From: Myxococcales bacterium
Lineage (GTDB): Bacteria > Myxococcota_A > Polyangia > Nannocystales > Nannocystaceae
Length of the DNA stretch: 34,948 nt
Assembly: GCA_014240065.1 (NCBI GenBank)
Contig: JAAZXR010000045.1
Location: 1-34,948 of the forward strand
Reading direction: 5' to 3'
Shown: in pieces, positions 10,201 to 17,430 of the stretch
How positions within the stretch are numbered: the first letter of the stretch is position 1
Layout: each line of letters starts with the position of its first letter
Notes under the pieces: generated by a model
The model's input: only the letters and a program-made list of their open reading frames with translations
The model's database searches: none
Told to the model about the DNA's origin: nothing
Position numbers and translations under genes: made by a program

Positions 10201-13200
10201 CCTTGAGCCGCTCAAGCGCCTGTACATCGCGGTTGGTCGGGCCGACGATGCCCTCGCGCTCGTCGACGACGAGCTGCAGACGGTCGCCGACGAGCACACG
10301 AAACTAGGTCTCCTCCGCACGAAGGCGGACGCGCTGTATGGCAGCGACGAGCAAAGGGCGGCCTGGGCGCAGACCTCCGCGCAAATTCTCGAGCTCGACG
10401 ATGACGACGACGAGACTCGCCTGCGCCTGGTGGACTGGTGGATCAAGGAGCGAAAGCTCGACGAGGCAGAGGAGCTGCTGCGGGGCCGGCTCACGGCGCT
10501 CGACGGCGCCAGCGACGCTCACCTCGCGATTGGCCTCCGGCTCGTCGACTTCTTCGCGCAGCAACGCCGCGACAAGGCGGGTGCCTTCGACCTGCTAGAG
10601 GAGCTCGAGTCCGGGCACGAGTCCACGGACACCTTGAGGCGCGCGCGCACCGGCATCGCTCGGGCATTCGATGACCTCGACATGTTGGTCGAGGTGCTCT
10701 CCGCCGCTCCCGACGCAGAGAGCTGGCTCGAAGCGGGCACCATCAGTCTGTTCCGGGTCAAGAACTACGCGAAGGCCCGTGAGCTCCTCGAGCGGGTCAT
10801 CGAGCATGAAATCTCCCAAGAGACCGACGGCCCGGCGCGCCTGCTGTCCGCGTCTGAGTCGATGGCGAAGCTCTACGAGGCTGAGGGCCGATCCGAGGAG
10901 GTCGTTCCCTACCTTGAGAACCTTCTGACCCGTAAAGGCGTCCCCGACGCTGTCATCGCGCGAATCCTGAGTCTGCTCGCGGAGCGCGAATTTGCTGCGA
11001 CGGGCGACCTGTCGAGCGCGCGCCAGCGCTTTGAAGGCGCCCTCGATGCCAACCCGGACGAGGTCTCGGCGCTCACGGGTCTCGCTCGACTCCTCGCGAG
11101 CGCCGGCAAGCATGAGGAGGCGCTCCCCTTCGCCGAGCGCGCGATGGCGCTGCTCCCTCGTGAAGATGACGCAGAGCTCCGAGTGGATGGTCTGCTGGTT
11201 TTCTCCGACGTGGTCGGAACACTTGGCAAACACGGAGAGGCGTATCGCAAACTGACCGCCGCGCTGCGCGAGCAACCCGACGATCCAAGACTGCGGCTCG
11301 GCATCGCCAAGAACCGGATGGACGCGAACAGATACAAAGACGTGGTGGCCTGCGCAGACCAGCTGCGACAGTGGCTCGAGGGGCGCGACTACGAACAAAT
11401 CCCCGCGCAAGAACGGCGGGTCTGCGCGCGCACCCTGTCCCTCGCCTCGCGCGCTGAACGTGAACTTGGACGAGAAGAGCCCGCGATGGTCTTCGTACAC
11501 GCCGCCCTCGAGCTCGACGGGCGCTCCGAATCGGCCCTTGAGCAGATGCTGGAGATGGCCTCCCAAAAAGACCGCTTTCACGACGTCTTCAGCGCGGCGG
11601 ACGCGCTCCGTGATCTCGCCACAGACCCTGAGACGAGCGACGAGTTGCGCCTTCAAATGCTCTCCGCTGGGCCGCTCGCCGTCGCGACGGGCGAAGCCGA
11701 CGAGGAGCTGCTGCAGCGAATCAGCACCCGCACATTGGCGGTGTTCAGCGAGCTCCTCGTTGAGCTCTCCGAGCTGTCGGAGCGAGGCGAAAGCCGGGCG
11801 GAGCTGCACAACGTCATCGAGGCGGCCACCTCATTCGCACTCCAAGAGCGGGCCATCGACACCGCGCTCAAGAGTATCAACTACCTCATCGAGACATGCG
11901 ACGACGAGACCCGTAAATTTGAGTTTCATCTCTCCGCGGCCAAGGCGACCAACGAGGGGCAGCCGGAGGTGTCCCTTGACCACTGCCTTCAGGCCCTGCT
12001 GATACAACCTGGCGCCCCCCTCGCGACACAGCTCCAGCTCCTGGCGCTGCACGCCCTCGGCCGCGCGGAAGAGGGCTTCGAAATCCTCCGCGAGACTGTC
12101 CCCGGGATCGACGCGGAGGGCCTGTCGGAGGAGGAGCGCGAGGCCCTGTCGAGCAGCCTCTTGTTTTGGGCGCGGGAGTCCTCCTCCCCAGGCGATGTCG
12201 CCCACGCCATTCAGGCCGCGACCACCATCGATCCCAACTGCGTGGGACTCGAGCATCGGCTCAAACTGGCCGAGGCGCTCGACAGCTCGGGCTCGACCCC
12301 CGCGCTGTCGCTCGACAATCACCGCAAGATCCTGCTGCTCGCCCCCTCCCGCGCGGACAGCCTGAGGGCGGTCGCCCGAATCAGCGGAGAGACAGGCGAC
12401 CTCCTGACGGCCTACGCCTCCCACGAGGTCCTCCTCGCCCTTCATCCAGATGAGGCCGACAGCCGCGCCTTCATCACGTCGCATCAGGTGAAACTCGAGG
12501 GTGCCTCTGCGCCCGAAGCCGACTTCAGCGCTGATCATCTGCAGCGACCGGGTGACGCGGGCGTCTCGGAGGTCCTCCAGCAGGTCTGGTCCGCCGCCGC
12601 GGCCGAATTTGTCGCCCACCTCAGCACGCACGAATATGATGACGCGGATCGGGTGTCGGCCGTGGATGATTCGAACATCGCCCGATGCTGGTCCTCCGCC
12701 CTCAAGCGCACCGGCACCACGAAGGCGGTGCTCGTCCGTGGAAGCGACGATGAGGGGGGCGAACTCGCAGAGGTCTTGTGCCAGCACCCCCCCGTCATTC
12801 GCATCGCTCCGCGGGCCGAGTCTGCCGGGCGCAACGTGGTCATCGCGACGCTGCTGCGCGCGCTCGCCAAGACGCGGCTCCCTGACGTGGTCTTCGTGGG
12901 GCTACCACCCGAAGATCGTGTGCGAGTCCTCCGCGCCATCTTCAGGGTGTTGCACCCACGATACGCGCGAAGCCGAAGCGCGCAAGATCCGTCGCTGCGC
13001 CCCCTCGTTCAGGACCTCGCGCGCACCCTCCCGATGAAGTTGAGTCGCGCCCTCGGCAAGGTGCTCGAGGCCGGCACCGACGAGCCCTTTGATACGGCGT
13101 CGTGGGAGACCTACGTCGAGCGACGGTCCATCTGTTTTGCCCTCGGCCGAACCTTCGAGCTCTCCGACGCTCTCGAGTCCTTGGGTCATCCGACGACGCT

Positions 13201-13339
13201 CACGCGCCAGGACTTAAGCGACCGATCAGTCGAGGCGATGCTCGCCTTCCACACCTCTGATGCATGCTGTCAAATGCGCCGATCCGTCGGCTATCGCTGC
13301 GTCGCGCGACCGACGAACACCGATGGTTCGGGCGCATGA
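4211..13339 (+). CDS. Giant tetratricopeptide-repeat (TPR) protein, 3,042 residues
   Basis: One uninterrupted frame of over 9 kb encodes an alpha-helical repeat protein. TPR/HAT-like motifs (for example ARHLQAAIKINPDNYEALRA and AIWACETILEENPSDIEAMH) recur from about residue 40 to 1600 and again from about 1720 to 2780. The halves are joined by an acidic Glu/Leu tract (1614-1653) followed by a basic Pro/Ala/Arg-rich linker to about 1695. The last 250 residues (from about 2785) are not TPR-like and end in a segment with LAFHTSDACCQMRRSVGY. No signal peptide or membrane helix is seen, so it is probably a cytoplasmic scaffold, though partners are unknown. Giant TPR proteins are common in myxobacteria and relatives. 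The first ATG has no clear Shine-Dalgarno sequence, and M23 (4277) is an alternative start. The stop TGA overlaps an internal ATG of the protease gene (ATGA). Confidence 0.85.
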   Translation: MPDMVPAPQSNGERWDRNERTSMENFLDLLCPTDFPVLAKGGAVLQALAKSFDDEALNTTLATLEADEDPAQLADVLMLAAARIDDGARASTLACRAASIYADELDDADAANHAMARALQRQPEDHQLADALEEGLSRTNDHARISILLDWQIAQDRWDETVAVDKLARLGALALDELQDPAKAIQAWTKCLELDPGRTDCSDRLASLTHAAGMLEQSKEVLSQAIVVGCDDQDMLAAFHVRVARILLGHGHDVANAARHLQAAIKINPDNYEALRAFGLLYLESGKNSEEGREKAASVFVKAGRAALREGVLHAATLLLRRALGIDGRSRDAFESLESVLVEREMWIQLDEHYVAWLEVADEALGREVLLRRAENLYSRLARREDARICFEEVRQFQSPDGSAWNALASIYLDMSDWTAYTALLEAQHEVLDDELDVETLLSAAQTYRDHLDNDERAAHFFYAILARDPFHTAAFEGYKEHWRRKQNWGYLRDVILYQIEQAESEGEDGPIADPAFAEEFVELADICERRIGDVSGALDAWRRLAEHSPGDTRPATQISRIEKRSRMWDNMVKVQEAELARTTDPKSRVAILKRLVQIYRDRQVDPERAIELYKEILETAPEDRQSQRALTALYDRASRYDEVVEMLEAQYERSRSRTERGALLRRLGELWHHILKEPDRAIWACETILEENPSDIEAMHRLQLIHHERKQWNLLLKVMSSEVKVLESLDDKMALLRRMARIAGTDLKREDLAFKIWKQLHGLDPSNLEIVDTLASHYNTHGPDDALAELLDAAGNAESTPKIRQLDYALRLGWLARDRLVDIDRAQEAFERALELRDDHRGALQALADIYREKNLFAHLCVVLEHLQATADTEGETWSLASERANYLVEHLDRPEDAAAVLVAASRDLVDSGSELNLRIMDCYEAASDHRALTLHAELALLSSDTMPERAVILFEKVIEARMVTGDLLGALTAVGRGLKLTPTSEVLRTHQLRLLENSDRFSQALDIISSRSESSRSTDERLDSYLQRSEIQATRLLDLDAAQDSLALAFSIDPDSAKVRKSMLDFARANDRWPWIVSQYSARFTDAQEVNDLQRQYDLCGTISRLYEDDCVDGPSAYEWAERQYEVFDPHQPPATEALRTVRRLAEEFGLWEQFAATVERGSGVPALKDHLDIAASLLLEASQVCTDELSDPKRAVTLLERIGAPGERPEAEQRIEALCEAHNLHEERGRLLERRIASAGPAQSVEHALAFSALCLASLDDGARAFGCLEQASARLDFSHELQEKLLQRMQLVAEETEQWGRLAEHLGARATVRINEGNVDAGVADIRSAADMLSKRSGDHLAALRLTVAGLGGGPSASPLLMDVEELAERVDQGGQARYNGVNVGSLALLAALEAKLSWPGLSNEEMANIFDTRAMLRSERLKDLEGAVVESVRALSLQPNNAQRVSAALDRSKEAGSPYHALVTHGLVLENAASSADRDDARAAISKTYEDDLRRPDLSLRSALVTWEAKPAFPADASGLDPQNKQLWALAAAITQRVERDVVDERGRSLELPRCEAPELVDVELWTRAQVPPVTIAPPGVTASPSIHRNPAPQEVIDEASSSVVELIDEDELESLEMESLELESLEMEELEELEDIEELEDLEDLEEAPDEPTATPRAAPTRAGPPARSAPPRRKGSPPRAGPPPTGQTASTHMTRLPLPVLREPLVPAIEKPLDAWSFVAERYHAAGELMEDTRIEALRACARMWEYGAHDASKALDVLENALSRFELQEDLMSDFDAVADRHGGDAAKAAAYERVLAELASPSASLALRRALARMYEDSDDSKNALVHYESICSVDVSDGESLDAYIGLLERSGDLHASLTWQSTRIQKTKDSLTTDEYVEQAVIIAERYADDLEDTDECIARLVKLIREFPEHHRAPTRLAQIRFRREEWPKGIDVLKTALENVDNDAFVKDANMLMAGVYEEHLNLPARAIVCWERAKELDSSDLSFLEPLKRLYIAVGRADDALALVDDELQTVADEHTKLGLLRTKADALYGSDEQRAAWAQTSAQILELDDDDDETRLRLVDWWIKERKLDEAEELLRGRLTALDGASDAHLAIGLRLVDFFAQQRRDKAGAFDLLEELESGHESTDTLRRARTGIARAFDDLDMLVEVLSAAPDAESWLEAGTISLFRVKNYAKARELLERVIEHEISQETDGPARLLSASESMAKLYEAEGRSEEVVPYLENLLTRKGVPDAVIARILSLLAEREFAATGDLSSARQRFEGALDANPDEVSALTGLARLLASAGKHEEALPFAERAMALLPREDDAELRVDGLLVFSDVVGTLGKHGEAYRKLTAALREQPDDPRLRLGIAKNRMDANRYKDVVACADQLRQWLEGRDYEQIPAQERRVCARTLSLASRAERELGREEPAMVFVHAALELDGRSESALEQMLEMASQKDRFHDVFSAADALRDLATDPETSDELRLQMLSAGPLAVATGEADEELLQRISTRTLAVFSELLVELSELSERGESRAELHNVIEAATSFALQERAIDTALKSINYLIETCDDETRKFEFHLSAAKATNEGQPEVSLDHCLQALLIQPGAPLATQLQLLALHALGRAEEGFEILRETVPGIDAEGLSEEEREALSSSLLFWARESSSPGDVAHAIQAATTIDPNCVGLEHRLKLAEALDSSGSTPALSLDNHRKILLLAPSRADSLRAVARISGETGDLLTAYASHEVLLALHPDEADSRAFITSHQVKLEGASAPEADFSADHLQRPGDAGVSEVLQQVWSAAAAEFVAHLSTHEYDDADRVSAVDDSNIARCWSSALKRTGTTKAVLVRGSDDEGGELAEVLCQHPPVIRIAPRAESAGRNVVIATLLRALAKTRLPDVVFVGLPPEDRVRVLRAIFRVLHPRYARSRSAQDPSLRPLVQDLARTLPMKLSRALGKVLEAGTDEPFDTASWETYVERRSICFALGRTFELSDALESLGHPTTLTRQDLSDRSVEAMLAFHTSDACCQMRRSVGYRCVARPTNTDGSGA
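9050..9169 (+). repeat. Low-complexity repeat encoding the acidic hinge of the TPR protein
   Basis: A perfect 24-bp direct repeat occurs at 9059-9082 and 9089-9112, each copy encoding ELESLEME, separated by six bases coding for SL. It is followed by shorter GAG-CTC-GAG/GAC units encoding ELEELEDIEELEDLEDLEE. The first half uses CTT, TTG and AGC codons, the second uses CTC and GAC, suggesting two separate expansion events. Confidence 0.8.
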
Positions 13340-14301
13340 TCGGCGCCGCCGCCATCGCGATCACGCCGCTCTTGTCGGGGCTGCTCTCAACGACACCTCC
13401 ACTCGTACAGCCAGGCTCGGCGGACGACCGCCCCGACATCGTCGGGGGCGTCCCCACCTCCCCGGGCGCGTGGCCGTTCGTCGTGGGGGTCCAAGCCGGA
13501 AGCCGCCTGTGTACCGGATCGTTGGTGGCCCCCGACCTCATACTCACGGCCGCCCACTGCATCCCGGAGGGCGTGCAGCCAGGCGACGTGGTCATCAGCT
13601 TCGGCGATGACCTCGACGCTCCAGACGGCCAGCTTTTCGCGAGCGAGATTGAGGTCCACCCGGACTTCTGCCCCGAGACTTGCCTCAAGGACCGGTACGA
13701 CTTCGCATATGTCCGAATGGAGTCCGAGGTGTTCCTCGACGTGGTTCCGCTCATCACCGAGCAGTCCGTGTACGACAGCAGCCTCGCGGTTGGAGACGAC
13801 GTACTCCTCGTCGGCTACGGACTTGACGAGGACGGCGCCTCAGGGGTGAAACGTGAGGTCCTCACGCCCGTCACCGACCACAGCAAGTCGGGCAAAGAGT
13901 TCTCGGCGGGCGGCGAGGGCAAGGACTCATGCCAAGGAGATTCCGGCGGTCCCGCCCTCGTCGTCGACGAGAATGGGGTGGCTGCGCTCGCCGGCGTCCT
14001 CTCGCGTGGCTTCGAATGCGGCGAGGGGGGATTTTATGGCAACCCCTACGACATCGCGTGTTGGTTGGCCGACCGGACGGGGGTGGTGCTGACGCCGAAC
14101 TGTCTCGCCTGTGATTGCGTGCAGCTCGACTCACACGCGGACGCTTCGAGCGCAGGATGTGGCCGCTGCTCCGCGGAGGTGGGGGGTGGGCGCGCGTCCG
14201 GGCCCCTCGCGTTCATCTTGGTGATGCTCGGGGTGTGGGCTCGGCCTCGGCGCCGAGGCACCCCGCGGTCGACGGGCCCTGCCTACAACCATCGCGAGTA
14301 G
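13264..14301 (+). CDS. Secreted trypsin-like serine protease (S1) with MYXO-CTERM-like tail
   Basis: This is a chymotrypsin-fold protease with the triad H98 (TAAHC), D146 (DFAYV) and S227 (DSCQGDSGGP). D221, six residues before the serine, is the S1-pocket aspartate, predicting cleavage after Arg/Lys. IVGG at 59-62 marks the usual zymogen activation site. An N-terminal hydrophobic segment (25-42) should be a signal peptide. The C-terminus has a Cys-rich GCGRC motif, a hydrophobic helix and an Arg cluster (WARPRRR), the layout of the MYXO-CTERM surface-sorting signal. Start choice is uncertain. This ATG gives a basic n-region but overlaps the TPR gene by 76 bp. The ATG at 13336 overlaps the TPR stop as ATGA and would suit translational coupling. 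Neither has a clear Shine-Dalgarno sequence. Confidence 0.88.
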   Translation: MLSNAPIRRLSLRRATDEHRWFGRMIGAAAIAITPLLSGLLSTTPPLVQPGSADDRPDIVGGVPTSPGAWPFVVGVQAGSRLCTGSLVAPDLILTAAHCIPEGVQPGDVVISFGDDLDAPDGQLFASEIEVHPDFCPETCLKDRYDFAYVRMESEVFLDVVPLITEQSVYDSSLAVGDDVLLVGYGLDEDGASGVKREVLTPVTDHSKSGKEFSAGGEGKDSCQGDSGGPALVVDENGVAALAGVLSRGFECGEGGFYGNPYDIACWLADRTGVVLTPNCLACDCVQLDSHADASSAGCGRCSAEVGGGRASGPLAFILVMLGVWARPRRRGTPRSTGPAYNHRE

Positions 14302-14410
14302 CGCGGCTCGCGCCAACTCCCGGTGTCGCGGGGACAGACCAGGGCGTCGTGTTCCACGTGCCGCCCCCGGGTTGATTCGACATTTTATGGCTTCCCTGAA
14401 ATGATGCAGT

Positions 14411-14428
14411 CGTGTCACATCCGTGTCA
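14411..14428 (+). promoter_or_regulatory. Pho-box-like direct repeat upstream of the PhoB-type regulator
   Basis: The heptamer CGTGTCA occurs at 14411-14417 and again at 14422-14428, spaced exactly 11 bp apart. That is the architecture of the PhoB binding site, where CTGTCAT-type heptamers recur every 11 bp. Its position just before a PhoB/PhoR-type operon suggests autoregulation. Against an activating role, no good -10 element lies about 10 bp downstream and the site is only 24 bp from the start codon. Confidence 0.5.
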
Positions 14429-14452
14429 CCGCTGAAGACGACAAGGGGCTTT

Positions 14453-15148
14453 ATGCCAGCCACGATTCTCATTGTTGATGACGAGCAAGATCTGGTGGAT
14501 ATCCTCGAGTTCAACCTTCGCAACAACGGGTACTTGTGCCGGCGAGCCCTGTCTGGCACCGCTGCGCTTGAAATGGCCGCTCTCGAGCCGCCTCCAGATG
14601 CGGTCCTCCTCGATCTGATGCTTCCAGACATCCCAGGGATGGAGGTCTGTCGCCGACTGCGGGCCTCGGAGCGGACTCGACACATTCCTGTGGTGATGCT
14701 GACCGCGAAGGATGATGAGATTGATCGGATCGTCGGGCTTGAGCTTGGCGCCGACGACTATGTGACGAAGCCATTCTCCATCCGAGAGTTAATGTTGCGC
14801 GTCCGCGCCGTCCTCCGGCGCTCCGACAAAGACGCAACCACTGAGCAAGGCCACGGGATCGAGCATGGCCCGCTGCGTATCGACATGCCTGGACACAGGG
14901 TGTGGGTGAACGACGTGGAACTGCGCCTCACCGCCCTCGAGTTTAAACTCCTCACCACGCTGGTGACCCGATCGGGCCGGGTCCAGACGCGTGATGCGCT
15001 GCTCACAGATGTGTGGGGGATGCAGACAGGCGTCAGCACGCGAACCGTGGATACGCACGTGACTCGACTCCGTAAAAAACTCGGCGCGGCGGGCAGCTAT
15101 GTGGAGACCCTCCGCGGCGTGGGGTACCGATTCCGGACAGACCTATGA
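14453..15148 (+). CDS. phoB: PhoB-like response regulator (OmpR/PhoB family)
   Basis: The 231-residue regulator has a receiver domain with D9/D10, phosphoacceptor D54 (LLDLMLPD), T84 and K106 (TKPF). A C-terminal OmpR/PhoB winged helix follows, with the recognition-helix region STRTVDTHVTRLRKKLG. I chose the ATG at 14453 because AAGGGG lies just upstream and MPATILIVDDE matches family N-termini. A GTG ten codons earlier (14423) is less likely. It overlaps the sensor kinase gene by four bases (ATGA), indicating one operon. The overall sequence and partner point to phosphate-starvation control, but no pst or phoU genes are in view, so the assignment as true PhoB is probable, not certain. Confidence 0.87.
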   Translation: MPATILIVDDEQDLVDILEFNLRNNGYLCRRALSGTAALEMAALEPPPDAVLLDLMLPDIPGMEVCRRLRASERTRHIPVVMLTAKDDEIDRIVGLELGADDYVTKPFSIRELMLRVRAVLRRSDKDATTEQGHGIEHGPLRIDMPGHRVWVNDVELRLTALEFKLLTTLVTRSGRVQTRDALLTDVWGMQTGVSTRTVDTHVTRLRKKLGAAGSYVETLRGVGYRFRTDL

Positions 15149-17022
15149 GTGGCAGAATCGGACCGCGGCTCCTCCGATTACTCGGCATCCGTGGGCTCAT
15201 CGTAGGGATCACGTTCGCGTTGGTCGTACTGGGCGACATCACCGGCGGCGTTTTCCTCGAACAGCGCCTGCGCCACCAATTTGAGACCGAAGCCACCGCA
15301 AAGCTGCACCGAGTGGCGCTGATCACAGAGGATATCCTCTCCGCCCGGCTCACCGCGCCGACCCAACAACACGTCGACGAGCTCGCAGATCACATCTCCA
15401 CCCTGATCGGCCCCCGCGTCACAATCATGGACAGCGACGGGAACATCCTCGGAGATTCCTCCCTCGACGGGGACGAGTTGCGCGCGATGGACAACCACGC
15501 GAACCGTCCAGAGGTGCGGGGAGCGCTGGCGACGGGCGAGGCCTCGTCCACGCGCTACTCAGCCACGATCGACCGGGACATGCTGTACCTCGCCCGAAGC
15601 TACGCACCTCGGAACGCGCCGTCATCCGGCATGGTCGTCCGGGTGGCGCGACCGCTGAGTGAACTTGACGAGCAAATCATCACGCTACGCTACGTGCTCC
15701 TCTTCGCCGGGCTGTTGACCTTGATCCCCCTCGGGATCGCCGTAACCCTGACCTCCGCGATATTCTCGCGCAGGTTCAGCAATATTCTCTCGACGGCTGC
15801 GCGCCGGTCCTCCCCGCTCGGAGCGAGCGTGGGACCGCAGCGGTTCGAGGCGGAGACCGCTCCGAGCGGCATCTCGCGCTCCTTTGTCCAAGTGTCTGAG
15901 GATCTGGAAAAAGCCATGAACGTTCTAGCAGATGAGAGAGACCAGTTTCAAATTGTGCTTGAGAGCATGCAAGAGGCGGTCGTCGCCCTCGACGCTGGTG
16001 GTCGGGTTTCGCTCGCGAATCGTGCTGCACGATCGCTACTTGATCTCGACGACGACTCCCACGGGAAGAGCCTCGATCAACTCACCACCGTCGAGGAGAT
16101 TCGACAGCTTGGGGGCCCGCGCATCGACGAATCGACCGAGGTAGAGTTCATAGTGGCCGCGACCGGGGAGGATACGCTCGGTCCCTCTGCCAACGCTCCG
16201 CGACGAACCGTCCACGCTCGCGCGACCACGCAGTCCGATGGCGGCAGGGTCATCGTCATGCATGACGTCACGGAGGTTCGACGTCTCGAGACGATTCGAC
16301 GGGACTTCGTCGCCAATGTCTCGCACGAGCTCCGCACCCCCGTCAGCATCATCCGCGCGAACGCCGAGACGCTCCTGTCCGTGGAGAGCGACCGCTCCTC
16401 TCAAGAGAGGCGTTTTATCGAGGCCCTCCTCCGTCACGCGGACCGCCTCGGCCGACTCATCACAGATCTCCTCGACATCTCGAAGATCGAGGTGGGGAAG
16501 TACCCCATCTCACCACAGCGCACGAAGCTCGCCTTCCTCGCGCGCAGCTCCATTGAAGCGGTCGAGCACAAAGCGTCCAAGAAGCGCATGACCCTCCTCT
16601 GTGACATCCCTGAGGACCTCGTCGCCATGGTCGACGCCAAAGCGCTTGAGCAGGTGATGGTGAACCTCACCGAGAACGCCGTTAAATACGCGACCGACGA
16701 CTGCAGCCTCATCATCTCCGCGAAGATGCATGAAGACCGCGTGCTCTTGGAATTCGCAGACGACGGACCGGGAATTGAGCCCATTCATCGCCCGCGGATT
16801 TTCGAGCGCTTTTATAGGGTCGACCCCGGACGCTCTCGCGAGATGGGTGGCACGGGGCTCGGCCTCGCGATCGTGAAGCACCTCGTGGAGGCCATGGAAG
16901 GCAGCGTCGGAGTCGTCGCCAACGAGCCACGTGGCAGCCGGTTTTGGGTGTCGTTGCCCTCCGTGGCCGCTCCGCCGTCCCCACCGGAGCAAGACACCAA
17001 CGGCGCGCAGGGTACCGATTAA
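15145..17022 (+). CDS. phoR: PhoR-like sensor histidine kinase
   Basis: The 625-residue membrane kinase has transmembrane helices at about 12-34 and 183-207 enclosing a roughly 150-residue periplasmic sensor domain. A PAS-like domain follows at about 265-380. The kinase core has the H box FVANVSHELRTPVS (phosphorylated H394), N box NLTENAVKYA (N511), G1 DDGPGIE at 539, F box IFERFYRVD and G2 GGTGLGLAIVKH at 568. The periplasmic domain is larger than in E. coli PhoR but typical of PhoR-type kinases with an extracytoplasmic loop (as in Bacillus PhoR/WalK). It is translationally coupled to the regulator upstream. A Pro-rich tail ends the protein. Confidence 0.87.
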   Translation: MSGRIGPRLLRLLGIRGLIVGITFALVVLGDITGGVFLEQRLRHQFETEATAKLHRVALITEDILSARLTAPTQQHVDELADHISTLIGPRVTIMDSDGNILGDSSLDGDELRAMDNHANRPEVRGALATGEASSTRYSATIDRDMLYLARSYAPRNAPSSGMVVRVARPLSELDEQIITLRYVLLFAGLLTLIPLGIAVTLTSAIFSRRFSNILSTAARRSSPLGASVGPQRFEAETAPSGISRSFVQVSEDLEKAMNVLADERDQFQIVLESMQEAVVALDAGGRVSLANRAARSLLDLDDDSHGKSLDQLTTVEEIRQLGGPRIDESTEVEFIVAATGEDTLGPSANAPRRTVHARATTQSDGGRVIVMHDVTEVRRLETIRRDFVANVSHELRTPVSIIRANAETLLSVESDRSSQERRFIEALLRHADRLGRLITDLLDISKIEVGKYPISPQRTKLAFLARSSIEAVEHKASKKRMTLLCDIPEDLVAMVDAKALEQVMVNLTENAVKYATDDCSLIISAKMHEDRVLLEFADDGPGIEPIHRPRIFERFYRVDPGRSREMGGTGLGLAIVKHLVEAMEGSVGVVANEPRGSRFWVSLPSVAAPPSPPEQDTNGAQGTD

Positions 17023-17430
17023 CCGGCGCTCGACGCGTCCAAAATAGGGGCACAACCCCGACGCACGCCCACCATCCAAACGTCGGCACCCGATCCACAC
17101 CGGGTGCTCCGTCCGTCGATCCATGTCTGTTCAACCTTTGTGCCCAAAGATCAGCTGATTGACGGATCTAGCGCCAAAAAGTGGGCGCGATGCGCGCTGA
17201 GCGCGTCGTTTGGACCAGAGACATGACTCGCGATAATCCACCAAATACTTAGATTTATTAGTGATTGTAGAATTTAGATTGCGGCTATCCATAGTATGTT
17301 CAAGTTATGGAAACGTATAACACTCCATTGACATCGAGATATGTGGAGCGTATAACCTTTAGGCAATCAAGGAAGGGGCAAACACTAAATCCCCTTCTGA
17401 ACCCTGAACAAAGGCCACAGGAAACCGACC
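17023..17430. other. AT-rich intergenic region before the sigma factor gene
   Basis: No gene is seen in these 408 bp. The first part is GC-rich and holds weak inverted repeats (CACCCG/CGGGTG near 17090-17110, and CGCGC-TGA-GCGCG at 17193-17205 without a convincing T-tract) that might end the phoBR transcript. From about 17215 the composition becomes strikingly AT-rich compared with the rest of the window. This part contains two copies of CGTATAAC (17314-17321 and 17349-17356) and a near-consensus promoter. Confidence 0.7.
17328..17356 (+). promoter_or_regulatory. Near-consensus sigma-70 promoter of the sigma factor gene
   Basis: TTGACA at 17328-17333 and TATAAC at 17351-17356 are separated by exactly 17 bp. 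Transcription would start near 17363, giving a leader of about 67 bases before the sigma factor start codon. A second copy of CGTATAAC lies 35 bp upstream but has no matching -35 element. Confidence 0.8.

Noticed and set aside
17193-17205. CGCGC-TGA-GCGCG hairpin after phoR
   Set aside because: The stem is short and there is only a TTT in the following bases, which is too weak to call a terminator.
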